From Phycisphaeraceae bacterium (GTDB taxonomy: Bacteria; Planctomycetota; Phycisphaerae; Phycisphaerales; UBA1924): a stretch of 64,000 nucleotides of DNA. Under the pieces are notes generated by a model. That model was not told the origin of the DNA, ran no database searches, and saw only the letters and a list, made by a program, of their open reading frames with translations. The DNA lies in NCBI GenBank assembly GCA_026126305.1, contig JAHCJI010000001.1:496001-560000 (forward strand), in the 5' to 3' direction. Within the stretch, counting starts at the first letter, position 1. Each line of letters opens with the position of its first letter. The translations under genes and the position numbers were made by a program. Below are positions 42,829 to 52,010 of the stretch, one piece after another.

Positions 42829-44553
42829 ATGCAGACTCGTGTTCGTTCGGTTGTCGGCCTTCGGGGCCGTCTGTTGTGCCTGGCTGCAGCCTGTGGTCTG
42901 GCGTCTTCGGCCTTGGCCGTTCCAACGGTGCTCGACTTTGTCCCCTCCGACTCTTCGGGTGTGGTGGCCGTCAATAACTTGGGCGGCGCGATGGGCGATC
43001 TGCGGGCCTTCATCGAGGCCAGCAATCTGATGGAAATGTTGTTCGATCTTCCGGCCGTTTTCACGGAGATTGATGGCGAGGCCGTCAACGCGGGCGGGTC
43101 GGCGGCGATGTTCTTCACCCGTGGCGGGGTTGATGGGGAACCCATCGTCATTCTCCCCGTGACCAACTACGCCCGATTCGTCACGTCTCGTGGCGGCATC
43201 GGCACGGGCATCGAAGAGATCGAGTTCGGCGGCGACACGGTCTTCGTTCGCAAGGTGAGCGACAACTTCGCGGCTCTGTGCCCTGAGGAGGACGTCCTCG
43301 AAGACTGGCAGCCTTCCGCCGGCCACCGGGCCGCACACGTCTCGGCTCTGGGCGCACGGGCCCAGAAGGCCGCCGAGGGTGCCGACGTCTTCATCATCGG
43401 TGCCCTGTCGGCCATGGCCGCAGACTGGCGCGAGAGCTACGAGGGCATGAAGGGCATGGCGATGATGTTCGGCGGGCCCGAGGCCGGCCAGGCCTTCGGT
43501 GCCATCGACCCGCTGGTGGGCGCGTTCCTGACCGACGCCCAGACGGGCGTGGTGACGCTGGACTTCGGCGGCGACGGCGTGACGGCGCGTCTGCTCAGCC
43601 GATTCACCGAAGGCTCGATGCTGTCGGGCCTGTTCAGCGGCAGGTCGAACACCCAGGGCTTGCTCGAGCGGCTGCCCGACGTGCCCTTCGGCTTCGCGAC
43701 GGCGATGGATACTTCCTCGCCCGGCGTGCGCAGCATCATGGGCATGCTGACGAACAACATGGGCGCCCAAGCCCCCGCTCAGGTCAAGGCCATGGTGGAG
43801 GTGATGAACGCCTCTTCGGGCGGGGCGATGATCATGGGCGCTCCGACGATGCAGGAGATCACCATTGGCGCGGGCGCTTTTGTGCGCAGCGCCGCCTATT
43901 ACCGCTCCAACGATCCCGCCCGCCTGAAGAAGGCCCTGGCCGACAACATCATGGCCTCCAACGGACAGCGGACCGAGCAGAACGGCATGGCCATCACCAC
44001 GAACACCACCTATCGCGCCGAGGCTCGCCGGATCGAAGGCGTGAGCGTGGACGAATGGGGCATGACCACCGAGATCGAGGGCGACGCCAACGACCCGATG
44101 GGCATGCAGGCCCAGATGATGATGAGCACGCTCTTTGGATCCAGCGGTCTGGGCGGGTATGTCGCACCCACCAACGACGGCGTGGTCTTCACCATGTCGC
44201 GCAACAGCCAGATGTTCACCCAGACCCTGAACACCGCAAAGGATGGCAAGGGATTGGGGGCCAACGCCGCCATCCGTCAGATCTCGGCCAAACTCCCCGA
44301 CAACCGCGCCATGGAGATGTACATCGGCGTGGACCATCTGCTGGGCATCGGGGCCGCGTTCTTTGGCGAGGTGCCGCCCATGCCGCCCATCGGCCTTGTG
44401 GCCGCCAGCGGCGATGGCACCGCCGAGATCGCCTTGCACATCTCGCCGGCGGTCATCTCCCAACTCAGCCAGTTGGGCATGATGTTCGGCGGGATGGGCG
44501 CGGGCATGGACTTCGGCGATTTTGACGACTTCGACGACGAGCCCGCGTTCTGA
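42829..44553 (+). CDS. Secreted Met/Gly-rich protein of unknown function
   Basis: The 574-residue protein has a signal peptide (LLCLAAACGLASSALA). The body resembles uncharacterised planctomycete surface proteins with VDLP-like repeats, stretches such as DGEPIVILPVTNYARFVTSR and GDGVTARLLSRFTEGSML, and a very Met- and Gly-rich C-terminal half (GMLTNNMGAQAPAQVKAMVE). It ends in an acidic tail (DFDDFDDEPAF). AAGGAG lies before the ATG. No catalytic motif seen. folP follows closely, but a hairpin and a TTG start suggest that folP is expressed separately or weakly coupled. Confidence 0.8.
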   Translation: MQTRVRSVVGLRGRLLCLAAACGLASSALAVPTVLDFVPSDSSGVVAVNNLGGAMGDLRAFIEASNLMEMLFDLPAVFTEIDGEAVNAGGSAAMFFTRGGVDGEPIVILPVTNYARFVTSRGGIGTGIEEIEFGGDTVFVRKVSDNFAALCPEEDVLEDWQPSAGHRAAHVSALGARAQKAAEGADVFIIGALSAMAADWRESYEGMKGMAMMFGGPEAGQAFGAIDPLVGAFLTDAQTGVVTLDFGGDGVTARLLSRFTEGSMLSGLFSGRSNTQGLLERLPDVPFGFATAMDTSSPGVRSIMGMLTNNMGAQAPAQVKAMVEVMNASSGGAMIMGAPTMQEITIGAGAFVRSAAYYRSNDPARLKKALADNIMASNGQRTEQNGMAITTNTTYRAEARRIEGVSVDEWGMTTEIEGDANDPMGMQAQMMMSTLFGSSGLGGYVAPTNDGVVFTMSRNSQMFTQTLNTAKDGKGLGANAAIRQISAKLPDNRAMEMYIGVDHLLGIGAAFFGEVPPMPPIGLVAASGDGTAEIALHISPAVISQLSQLGMMFGGMGAGMDFGDFDDFDDEPAF

Positions 44554-44558
44554 ACCCC

Positions 44559-45491
44559 TTGCCCACCGCCACAGTTTGGACCCTTGCGAACCGACGCGCG
44601 GTCGACCTGAATCGACCGCGCGTTGTTGCTATCCTGAACGCCACACCCGACAGTTTTTATGACGGCGGGCAACTGCCCGACGCACAGACCGCCCTTGCGC
44701 GCGCCCGCGAGGCGGTCCATCAGGGCGCGGCCATGCTCGACATCGGCGGTGAGAGCACACGGCCCGGCGCGGCCCGTATTCACGCCCGCGATCAGATCAC
44801 GCGTGTTGTGCCGATCATCCAGGCCATCCGCGCCTGCGACGATCCCGCTGTCGCGAACATCCCCATCAGCGTCGATACCACGTTGTCCGAGGTGGCGCAG
44901 GTGGCCATCGATGCCGGGGCCGACGCCATCAACGACGTCTCGGGCGCGAGCGAAGATGTCCACTTGCTCGAGGTCGCCGCACGTACCGGCGCGGGCCTGG
45001 TGCTGATGCACCGCGGGCCCACGCCACCCAACGACCGATACGCCGACGAGTATGAGCACGAACCCGTGTACGAGGGCGGTGTCGTTGCGGCTGTCCGTGC
45101 CAGTCTTCAGGCGCAGGCCCGGCGGGCCTTGGCCGCGGGCATCGCCCGGACGGCACTGGTGATCGATCCGGGGCTGGGCTTCGGCAAGAGCGTGGCGCAG
45201 AACATGGCGCTGGTTTGCGCGACGCCAGCCTTAGCCGCTTCAGGCTTGCCCGTCTACCTTGGTGCCAGTCGCAAGCGGTTTGTGGGACGGGTCTCGCTGG
45301 GGCGTTCGAGTGAACCCTCCGAGCGATTGCCCGGCTCGATCGCCCTGACCGTCCTGAGCGCGTTGGGTGGCGCGAGATTGCACCGCGTCCATGACGTGGC
45401 CGAGCACGTCCAGGCGTTATCGGTGGTGGAATCGTGGAATGCCACCAGCCCCGAAGCGGTTTACAGAGGCAACAACCCTGCTGGGGCCTGA
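44559..45491 (+). CDS. folP: Dihydropteroate synthase
   Basis: FolP condenses p-aminobenzoate with the pterin pyrophosphate in folate synthesis and is the sulfonamide target. The 310-residue protein shows VVAILNATPDSFYDGGQ, MLDIGGESTRPGA, ISVDTT, INDVSGASED, VLMHRGPTPP, VIDPGLGFGK and LGASRKRFVG, all the usual motifs. Start: TTG at 44559, the only in-frame start before the first motif; no SD. A perfect 11-bp inverted repeat (44595-44622) lies inside the first codons. The sequence is otherwise normal. Confidence 0.94.
   Translation: MPTATVWTLANRRAVDLNRPRVVAILNATPDSFYDGGQLPDAQTALARAREAVHQGAAMLDIGGESTRPGAARIHARDQITRVVPIIQAIRACDDPAVANIPISVDTTLSEVAQVAIDAGADAINDVSGASEDVHLLEVAARTGAGLVLMHRGPTPPNDRYADEYEHEPVYEGGVVAAVRASLQAQARRALAAGIARTALVIDPGLGFGKSVAQNMALVCATPALAASGLPVYLGASRKRFVGRVSLGRSSEPSERLPGSIALTVLSALGGARLHRVHDVAEHVQALSVVESWNATSPEAVYRGNNPAGA
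44595..44622. promoter_or_regulatory. Perfect 11-bp stem-loop at the 5' end of folP
   Basis: CGCGCGGTCGA (44595-44605) pairs perfectly with TCGACCGCGCG (44612-44622) around CCTGAA, and is followed by TTGTTG. It sits 36 bases after the presumed TTG start of folP. It could hinder translation, end the transcript of the upstream gene, or be coding by chance. Confidence 0.4.
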
Positions 45492-45609
45492 AGTGGAAGG
45501 CCGCGGCCGGGCCGCTAGGATCGGGTGTCCGGTCTTGCGGAGCACGGGACCGAACAATCGGGCGGGTTCCTTTCTCGGGCCCGGCCTGTGAGCATCAAGG
45601 AGTGGCATC

Positions 45610-45948
45610 ATGGCCAACGAGCACGTACAGGAGTTTACCGACGCTAACTTCCAGGCGGAGGTTCTCAACAGCGACCAGCCCGTGCTGGTGGACTTCTGGG
45701 CCGAATGGTGCATGCCGTGCCGCATGTTGGCCCCCACGATTGACCAATTGGCCGAGGAGTTTGCCGGCAAGGCCAAGGTTGGCAAGCTCGACACCGACGC
45801 CAACCGAGATGTTGCGGTGAAGTACGGGATCCATGCCATCCCCACCGTGATCCTGTTCAAGGGCGGCGAACCGGTGGAGAAGTTCATCGGCCTGAAGAAC
45901 CGCGACGAACTGGCGGCCGCCATCAACGGTGCCGTCGGCGCTGCCTGA
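45610..45948 (+). CDS. trxA: Thioredoxin
   Basis: The 112-residue protein is a standard cytoplasmic thioredoxin, DFWAEWCMPCRMLAPTIDQL with active site Cys34-Met-Pro-Cys37. The residue before Pro is Met rather than Gly. cis-Pro is in HAIPTVILFKGG. AAGGAG lies before the ATG. It donates electrons to reductases and peroxiredoxins; the Bcp-type protein at 40960 is a possible client. The Gfo/Idh/MocA gene starts within its last codons (GTG at 45929). Confidence 0.95.
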   Translation: MANEHVQEFTDANFQAEVLNSDQPVLVDFWAEWCMPCRMLAPTIDQLAEEFAGKAKVGKLDTDANRDVAVKYGIHAIPTVILFKGGEPVEKFIGLKNRDELAAAINGAVGAA

Positions 45949-47110
45949 TCCCGGACGATCGCCAACCCCGGCCACCGCCTTGCCCACGCCACACCACCAG
46001 ACCGGCACGACCAACGGCACCCCGCTTCGTTGCGGAGCCGTTGGTGTTGGCCGCATGGGCCAGCACCACGCCCGCGTCTATGCCCAACTGCCCGACACCG
46101 ACCTGGTAGGCGTGGTCGATCCGAGTTTCGAGCGTGGGAAGGCCATTGCCAGCCAGCACGGTTCTCGCGCCTTTGCGACCCTTGACGAGTTGCTCGAGGT
46201 GGGCGTGGACGTGGTGTCCATCGCCGCCCCGACCACGGCCCACCGCGACCTGGCATCAAGGTGCATCGAGGCGGGCGTGCATTGCCTGATCGAGAAGCCG
46301 CTGGCCGGCACAGTGGCCGATGCCGAGGCCATCCGCGACCTGGCCGAGCGTCGCGGCGTGGTGCTGATGGTCGGGCACATCGAGCGTTTCAACCCGATCA
46401 TGCGTGCGATGCAGCGCGCGACGGCGGCGGACGATTCGATCACGCCCCGTTTCATCGAGGTGCATCGGGTGAGCCCGATGACCTTCCGCAGCGTGGACAT
46501 CGGCGTGGTCATGGACATGATGATCCACGACTTGGACGTGGTGCTGATGCTCATGGGCGGGCAGGAGCCCGACGAGATCCAGGCCGCGGGCGTGGCGGTG
46601 GTGACCGAGCACGAGGACATCTGCAACGCCCGGCTGACGTGGCACAAACCCACCGGCGCGTGCGTTGCGAATATCACCGCAAGCCGCCTGGCGCTCAAGA
46701 CCGAACGCGTGACGCGCATCACCGGCGAGAAGGCGTACATCAAGCTCGACTACGCCGCCAAGAAGGGCGTCATCATCCGCCGGACGGCCAACGAACTCCA
46801 GATGCAGGAGATCCAGGCCCAGTTGCGAGGCGGGGTCGACCTGACGGACCTGAAGTGGGACGAACTGGTGAACGTCGAGGAGCTGGCCATCGACGACGGC
46901 GAGCCCATCGTGCTGGAGATCCGCGCGTTCCTCGACGCCGTCCGGACCGGCACGCCCCCGCCCATCGATGCCCGGGCGGGCTTTGCCAATGTCCGAACGG
47001 CCCAGCGCATCGTCGAGGCCATCCGTTCCATCACGGGCTCGGCATTGGACGCCCCGATGGAAAAGCAAGCAATTGACGGGGCCAAGGCCGGCCCCGTTCC
47101 AACACGGTGA
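45929..47110 (+). CDS. Gfo/Idh/MocA-family NAD(P)-dependent oxidoreductase
   Basis: The protein (up to 393 residues) has the Rossmann start CGAVGVGRMGQHHARVYAQL and the conserved EKPLAGTVADAEAI motif. MMIHDLDVVLMLMGGQEPDE in the C-terminal domain carries the expected catalytic His. The closest kind I can think of is the UDP-GlcNAc 3-dehydrogenase/MviM type, but the substrate is not certain. The true start is uncertain: GTG at 45929 inside trxA, or a later TTG near 45980, since the homology begins at about residue 34. Translational coupling with trxA is possible. Confidence 0.88.
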   Translation: MPSALPDPGRSPTPATALPTPHHQTGTTNGTPLRCGAVGVGRMGQHHARVYAQLPDTDLVGVVDPSFERGKAIASQHGSRAFATLDELLEVGVDVVSIAAPTTAHRDLASRCIEAGVHCLIEKPLAGTVADAEAIRDLAERRGVVLMVGHIERFNPIMRAMQRATAADDSITPRFIEVHRVSPMTFRSVDIGVVMDMMIHDLDVVLMLMGGQEPDEIQAAGVAVVTEHEDICNARLTWHKPTGACVANITASRLALKTERVTRITGEKAYIKLDYAAKKGVIIRRTANELQMQEIQAQLRGGVDLTDLKWDELVNVEELAIDDGEPIVLEIRAFLDAVRTGTPPPIDARAGFANVRTAQRIVEAIRSITGSALDAPMEKQAIDGAKAGPVPTR

Positions 47111-47233
47111 TTGGGCTTATGGGCCCATGCCAGACCCGGCGCACGGACGCCCCGATCCGCTAGACTTCCCCCACCGGCACGGGGCACGCTTCGCCCCGGG
47201 CCGAGTTCCACGACACGACGCCGGAAACCAAAC

Positions 47234-48571
47234 ATGTCCCACGACCAGACCAGCCCGACCACCACCGAGCCCACCGGCACGCAAGTGCCCCAGGCCCAGC
47301 CCCTGAGCGACGAGCTTTCGCGGGAGATCGACGCCGCGATGGACGCCGCCACGCCGCCCGACATCGCCGGGCAGGGCAAGCCCGGGGGGCGTTCTCCGGG
47401 CAAGTCTCCGGGAATCAAGGGCCCGCGCGTCGTCGCCGGTCGGGGCCAGCCCACCACCCGCACTGGCAAGGTGGTGAACGTCACCGAGAACGACATCTTC
47501 CTGGAGTTTGGGCCCAAGGAACTGGGCATCGTCACGCGAGACCAGTGGCGCGAGGGCGAGAACGTGCCCGAGGTTGGCCAGGAGCTGGAAGTCCTGGTCG
47601 AGCGCTTTGACCAGGCCGAGTCCATCTTCGTCTGTGCCCGCCCGGGGGCCATCCGCAAGGCCATCTGGGACCAGTTGCACGCCGGCCAGGTGATCGAGGC
47701 CACGTGCGTGGCGGTGAACAAGGGCGGGCTCGAGATGGAACTGCCCGGCGGGCACCGCGCCTTCCTGCCGGCCAGCCAGGTCTCCGTCGAGCGCGTGGAG
47801 AACCTCGAGCCCTTCGTGGGCCAGAAGCTCCAGTGCGAGGTGCAGCGCGTCGAGCGTCGCGGCGGGGGCAACGTCGTGCTCAGCCGCCGCAGCATCCTCG
47901 AAAAGGAACGCGCCCAGCACGCCGAGAAGCTCAAGGAAACCCTGCACGTGGGCCAGGTGCTCGATGGCACCGTGCAGCGCATCGCGCCCTTTGGTGCCTT
48001 TGTCGACATCGGCGGCATCGACGGGCTTGTCCACGTCAGCGACCTCTCGCACAACCGCGTGGGCCAGGGCGAGAACGCCGTCCGCAAGATCGTGAAGGAA
48101 GGCCAGCGCGTGCGGGTGGAGGTGCTCAAGATCGACTGGGACAACCAGCGCATCGGCCTGGGCATGAAGCAGCTCGAGGCCGACCCCTTCACCCAGAGCG
48201 TGGGCGACATCGCCGAGGGCGCCGAGGTCTCCGGCCGCGTGACCAAGATCATGGACTTCGGCGCGTTCGTGGAACTGGCCCCGGGCGTCGAGGGGCTGGT
48301 GCATATCAGCGAGCTCGACCACCGGCGCGTGAAGGCCGTGGGCGACGCCGTCAAGCCCGACGAGGTGGTGAAGGTCAAGGTGCTGTCCGTTGAGCCTGGC
48401 AAGCGTCGCATCAGCCTGAGCATCAAGGCCCTCAAGCCCGCCCCGGCGGGCGCGGGCGGCAAGGACAAGGGCGACCGAGGCCCCAGCGCCGACGAGATCC
48501 TCAAAGAAACCCCGCAACTGCGCCGCCTGCGCGAGAAGTTCGGCGGCGGGCTCAAGGGCGGGCTGGGCTGA
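47234..48571 (+). CDS. S1-domain RNA-binding protein (ribosomal protein S1-like)
   Basis: The 445-residue protein has a Thr/Pro- and acid-rich N-terminus (about 1-65), then about four S1 domains: VVNVTENDIFLEFGPKELGI, VIEATCVAVNKGGLEMELPG, LDGTVQRIAPFGAFVDIGGI and VSGRVTKIMDFGAFVELAPG. A Gly/Lys-rich end follows. Full S1 normally has six domains in proteobacteria and four in many others, so this may be the organism's S1 or a paralogue. It probably binds mRNA. The frame extends upstream to 47111, but ATG 47234 is the natural start. Confidence 0.9.
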   Translation: MSHDQTSPTTTEPTGTQVPQAQPLSDELSREIDAAMDAATPPDIAGQGKPGGRSPGKSPGIKGPRVVAGRGQPTTRTGKVVNVTENDIFLEFGPKELGIVTRDQWREGENVPEVGQELEVLVERFDQAESIFVCARPGAIRKAIWDQLHAGQVIEATCVAVNKGGLEMELPGGHRAFLPASQVSVERVENLEPFVGQKLQCEVQRVERRGGGNVVLSRRSILEKERAQHAEKLKETLHVGQVLDGTVQRIAPFGAFVDIGGIDGLVHVSDLSHNRVGQGENAVRKIVKEGQRVRVEVLKIDWDNQRIGLGMKQLEADPFTQSVGDIAEGAEVSGRVTKIMDFGAFVELAPGVEGLVHISELDHRRVKAVGDAVKPDEVVKVKVLSVEPGKRRISLSIKALKPAPAGAGGKDKGDRGPSADEILKETPQLRRLREKFGGGLKGGLG

Positions 48572-48719
48572 GCAAGCCGGGCTCGAAGGCCTTCACATCC
48601 CGATGCCATGCATGTTCCTGCGTGTCTTCATGCACGCCATCGAAGAGCAACTCTGTCAGATCCTGATTGCATTCAGGCAGTTATCTCGATGAGCGAGTCA
48701 CGGCTCTTGGAGAGGCACT

Positions 48720-49133
48720 ATGTCTGCAAGCCGCAAGAGCGATATTGGCAAGAAGGCGTGGATCATCACCTGGCGTGATGATCGACAACTCCCTTTCAAG
48801 GATGAGGTGGCGGCCTTCTGCAATTCTCGCATGAGCGAAGAAAGAGTGGGAGAGATCATGCAGCGCATCTTTATTGATAGATATTGCAACTTTAGCGAGA
48901 GATTGGACATTGCTGCCGGAAGGAATGATGCGTTGCAGGATTATTGCGGGGTTCACTACGGTGACCTGAACGGTGTAAAGTGGACTGGCGCACTTTTCTG
49001 CGGTATTTCCGAAAATACTTACTTGTATGCCCGCGTAGTCACCGACATCGTAATCCAAGATGACGATGATGGCAATGGGGTTCCACAATGGACAGAGCCC
49101 TCTAAGCCTGATGTAAAATGGGATGTCCAGTGA
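48720..49133 (+). CDS. Orphan small protein in AT-richer surroundings
   Basis: The 137-residue protein (GKKAWIITWRDDRQLPFKDE, RVGEIMQRIFIDRYCNFSER, GALFCGISENTYLYARVVTD) is soluble and has no recognised motif. GGAG lies 7 bases before the ATG. The DNA is clearly AT-richer than the neighbours (48650-49200), so it may have been acquired by transfer. It resembles, from memory only, small hypothetical proteins scattered across bacteria that begin KKAWIITWE; I cannot verify this. Confidence 0.7.
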   Translation: MSASRKSDIGKKAWIITWRDDRQLPFKDEVAAFCNSRMSEERVGEIMQRIFIDRYCNFSERLDIAAGRNDALQDYCGVHYGDLNGVKWTGALFCGISENTYLYARVVTDIVIQDDDDGNGVPQWTEPSKPDVKWDVQ

Positions 49134-49223
49134 GTAACGGCGTGCTGGTATATTTCTATTCGATTCTTACATCAACTCATTATGAGTCCTTCGGCGATTT
49201 AGTCAGGCCCCGGGCGCGGCCCG

Positions 49224-49715
49224 CTATATGGCCCGCGTGCCGGCCAGGCCCGTGGAGCCGAAGCCGCCCATGCCCCGGACGGTTTCGTCGAGTGATTCGA
49301 CGACCACGACCTCGCACATGGCCACCGGGGCGACCACCAGTTGGGCGATGCGGTCGCCGTGGGCGATGGCCTGGGGCTCCTGGGAGAGGTTGATCAGGGC
49401 GACCCTGAGCTCGCCGCGGTAGTCGGCGTCGATGGTGCCCGGGGCGTTGGGCACGGTGATGCCCCGTTTGGTGGCCAGGCCCGATCGCGGGCGCACCTGG
49501 CCCTCGTAGCCGTCGGGGATGGCGATGGCTAGGCCCGTGGGCACGATGGCGATCTGGCCCGGGGCGAGCGTCAGGGTTGATTGGTCCGCCGGCAGGCAGG
49601 CCGAGAGGTCGAGCCCGGCGGCCCGCTCGCTGGCGCGATGGGGGACGGCGGCGCGAGGGTCGAGCACGCGGAAGCGAATGGGCGGATGGGCCGGCGGGGG
49701 GGTGCCCTGGCTCAT
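49224..49715 (-). CDS. dut: dUTP diphosphatase
   Basis: Dut hydrolyses dUTP to dUMP and keeps uracil out of DNA. The 163-residue protein has motifs SERAAGLDLSAC, GYEGQVRPRSGLATKRGITV, NAPGTIDADYRGELRVALIN and the C-terminal RGMGGFGSTGLA, the complete set. Start at 49715: its ATG overlaps the preceding stop as ATGA (49712-49715); an upstream extension to 49730 is possible. It is the last gene of a minus-strand group with a small helical protein and the CapD-like gene. Confidence 0.95.
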   Translation of the reverse strand: MSQGTPPPAHPPIRFRVLDPRAAVPHRASERAAGLDLSACLPADQSTLTLAPGQIAIVPTGLAIAIPDGYEGQVRPRSGLATKRGITVPNAPGTIDADYRGELRVALINLSQEPQAIAHGDRIAQLVVAPVAMCEVVVVESLDETVRGMGGFGSTGLAGTRAI

Positions 49716-50083
49716 CGGGCCTTGGACCACGTGGCAGGTGAGCCTGGGGCGGTGGGGGTGGTGGGGGCGGTGGGGCCCTTGATCTCGGCGATGGGCGAGA
49801 GGGCGGCCAGCTGGCGATCGACCGAGGCGATCACGCGCTGGGCGTCGACGGCGGCGCGCTCGAGGCTGCTGACGCCCGCCACGCGCTTGTAGGGGTCGCC
49901 GCCGGGCTTCTCGGTCATGCGGGCCTCGCTTTCGGCCCTTGCCCGCTGCAACTCTTCCAGGGCGCTCTGGGCCCGGGCGCGGGTGGCGCGCAGCTCGGCC
50001 AGCAGCTCGGGCAGACTCGCCGGCTTACTGGTGGCGAAGTTGGTCGCGCTTTGGGCGGCGTATTGGCTCGCGGTGGTGGTCAT
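49712..50083 (-). CDS. Small helical protein, co-transcribed with dut
   Basis: The 123-residue protein is largely one or two helices (LPELLAELRATRARAQSALE, AAVDAQRVIASVDRQLAALS) with Ser/Thr-rich ends and a low-complexity tail (PTAPTTPTAP). No membrane segment or family is recognised. ATG at 50083, with AAAGGAC rather far upstream; a TTG at 50089 would be closer to that site. Its stop overlaps the dut start (ATGA), so it is translated together with dut. Confidence 0.7.
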   Translation of the reverse strand: MTTTASQYAAQSATNFATSKPASLPELLAELRATRARAQSALEELQRARAESEARMTEKPGGDPYKRVAGVSSLERAAVDAQRVIASVDRQLAALSPIAEIKGPTAPTTPTAPGSPATWSKAR

Positions 50084-50197
50084 GGGCAATCGTCGTGTCC
50101 TTTTGGCGCTCGGACTGGGGCCGGGCGATGGGGCGGGCCGCTCCAGAACAGGATGCGCGACCCGAGGACTTGGGCCAAAACTGTAGGCCCTGGTGTG

Positions 50198-51874
50198 CTA
50201 CCGATGGTTCGGGCCCTGGGTTTCGGGCTTGGCTGGCGAGTGGACTGGCGAGTGGGCTGGCGGGTTGGCCTGGGGTTCCCCCAATGTCGGCACCCAGCGA
50301 CGCAGCTCGGCCAGCACGTCGTGCCTGTCCGCCGAGCCGGTCGAGCCCGCCAGGCCCTCGAGCGCCGCGACGGCGGCAAGCCCATCGATCTCGCCCCCCC
50401 CACACGCCCCCCCCCACGCGCCCCCGCTGAGCCGCAGCACGCCCGGGCAGGCCGTGGGGACGAGTTGCTCGGCGGCGTGGACCAGGGCCTCGTGCAGCTT
50501 CTCGCCCGGGCGGATGCCCGTCTCGATGATGGCGTGCTGGCCGGGCGAGGCCTCGCTGGCGTTCCACACCGGCTCGAGCCCGTGGGCCCGCACGAACCGC
50601 TCGGCCAGCGTGGCGATAGATACCGGCTGGCCCATGTCCAGCACGAACACGCCGCAGGCGTCCCCCTGGCCCGCGTCGCTGTCGAGCGCCCCGGCGTGGG
50701 CCACCAGCAGGGCCGCCTCGCCGATGGTCATGAAATATCGCGTCATATGACGGTCGGTGATGGTGATGGGCTGGCCCTCGGCCACCTGGGCGCTCCAGAT
50801 GCGCAGCACGCTGGCGGCCGAGCCCAGCACGTTGCCAAAGCGCACGATGGCCAGGCGCGTGGGCAGGCCCATGGCCCGGGCCCGCCGGTCGGCGGCGACG
50901 CCGTAGGCCTCGGCCAGGCGCTTGGTGGCGCCCATGACCGAGCGGGGGGCGACGGCCTTGTCCGTGGAGACCAGGACCACGCGGTCGGCCCCGGCCTCGA
51001 GGGCGGTGTCCACCAGCGAGGCGGTGCCCAGCAGGTTGTTGGCGATGGCCTGGGCGGGGTGGTCTTCCATCAAGGGCACGTGCTTGTGGGCGGCGGTGTG
51101 GAAGACCACCTGCGGGCGCTCGTGCAGCAGCAGGCGGCGCGTGCCCTCGCGGTCGGCCACGTCGTGGAGCATGGCCCGGCGCACCAGGCCCGGGTGGGCC
51201 CAGGCCAGGCGGCGGTCGATCTCGAACAGGGCGTTCTCGGCCCGCTCCATCAGCAAGACGGCGCTGGGGCCAAAGCGGGCGCAGAGCATGGCCAGCTCGC
51301 TGCCGATGGAGCCGCCCGCCCCGGTGACCAGGACGCGGCGGCCGCCGATGAGCTCGCGCAGCGGCCCGGTGTCGGTCTCGCGCATGGGCCGGCCGATGAG
51401 GGCCTGGAGGTCGATGACCGGGGCGGTGGTCATGGTGGCACTCGTGCCGGTCTCGGGCGGCCCGCCCAGGCCCACGAGCACGGGCGGGCGACGGCCCAGC
51501 AGGTCGACGATGGGCGGCAGGAAGCGCTCTTCCAGGCCGGCCTCTCGGATGGCCCGCCGCGCGCGGGCGATGGCGGCGTGGTCGTCCAGGGGCAGGCTGA
51601 CGATGGCCACGCGCACGCCCAGCCGCTCACGCACGCCCTCGAGCGCCTCGAGCGAGCCCAGCACGGGCGCGCCGATCAGCTCGTGGTCGCGTGCCCCCCC
51701 ACCCCCTCCACAGGCCAGGACCAGCCCGACCACCAAAGGCCCGCCCTCGGGCAGCATCCGGGCGGCCAGGGGGGCGGTGCTCGCGTCACCGATGACCACG
51801 CAGGGCACGCCGGCCAGGGGCAGCAGGCCCTTGGGCCTGGCTTTCAGGGCGGTGGGTGTCGCTGCAATGCTCAT
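50198..51874 (-). CDS. CapD/FlaA1-family nucleotide-sugar 4,6-dehydratase, soluble form
   Basis: The 558-residue protein combines an N-terminal Rossmann domain (PCVVIGDASTAPLAARMLPE; IGAPVLGSLEALEGV) and an extended SDR domain with NAD site VLVTGAGGSIGSELAMLCAR. The catalytic stretch is VSTDKAVAPRSVMGATKRLA, the MxxxK-like motif of UDP-GlcNAc 4,6-dehydratases. Membrane helices found at the N-terminus of WbpM-type enzymes are absent. C-rich simple repeats give Gly runs (ACGGGGGARDH; GGAWGGACGGG). It likely acts in making a modified hexosamine for surface polysaccharide. Start ATG 51874; upstream frame opens to 52108. Confidence 0.9.
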   Translation of the reverse strand: MSIAATPTALKARPKGLLPLAGVPCVVIGDASTAPLAARMLPEGGPLVVGLVLACGGGGGARDHELIGAPVLGSLEALEGVRERLGVRVAIVSLPLDDHAAIARARRAIREAGLEERFLPPIVDLLGRRPPVLVGLGGPPETGTSATMTTAPVIDLQALIGRPMRETDTGPLRELIGGRRVLVTGAGGSIGSELAMLCARFGPSAVLLMERAENALFEIDRRLAWAHPGLVRRAMLHDVADREGTRRLLLHERPQVVFHTAAHKHVPLMEDHPAQAIANNLLGTASLVDTALEAGADRVVLVSTDKAVAPRSVMGATKRLAEAYGVAADRRARAMGLPTRLAIVRFGNVLGSAASVLRIWSAQVAEGQPITITDRHMTRYFMTIGEAALLVAHAGALDSDAGQGDACGVFVLDMGQPVSIATLAERFVRAHGLEPVWNASEASPGQHAIIETGIRPGEKLHEALVHAAEQLVPTACPGVLRLSGGAWGGACGGGEIDGLAAVAALEGLAGSTGSADRHDVLAELRRWVPTLGEPQANPPAHSPVHSPAKPETQGPNHR

Positions 51875-52010
51875 GGGCCCAGTATCGGAAGCCGGGGCTT
51901 GTTGGGATGAGTCGTGGTCGCATCGCCCGGGGTGCCATCGCTTCGCCCGGCGGTGCCATACGGGGGTGCCAGCACGGCCGGAGCCTTTGTGCGTGCGGCT
52001 ATGCTGGGCG

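Noticed and set aside
48681-49088. Minus-strand open frame opposite the orphan protein gene at 48720
   Set aside because: The plus-strand gene has a good ribosome-binding site; the minus frame has none and looks like its shadow.
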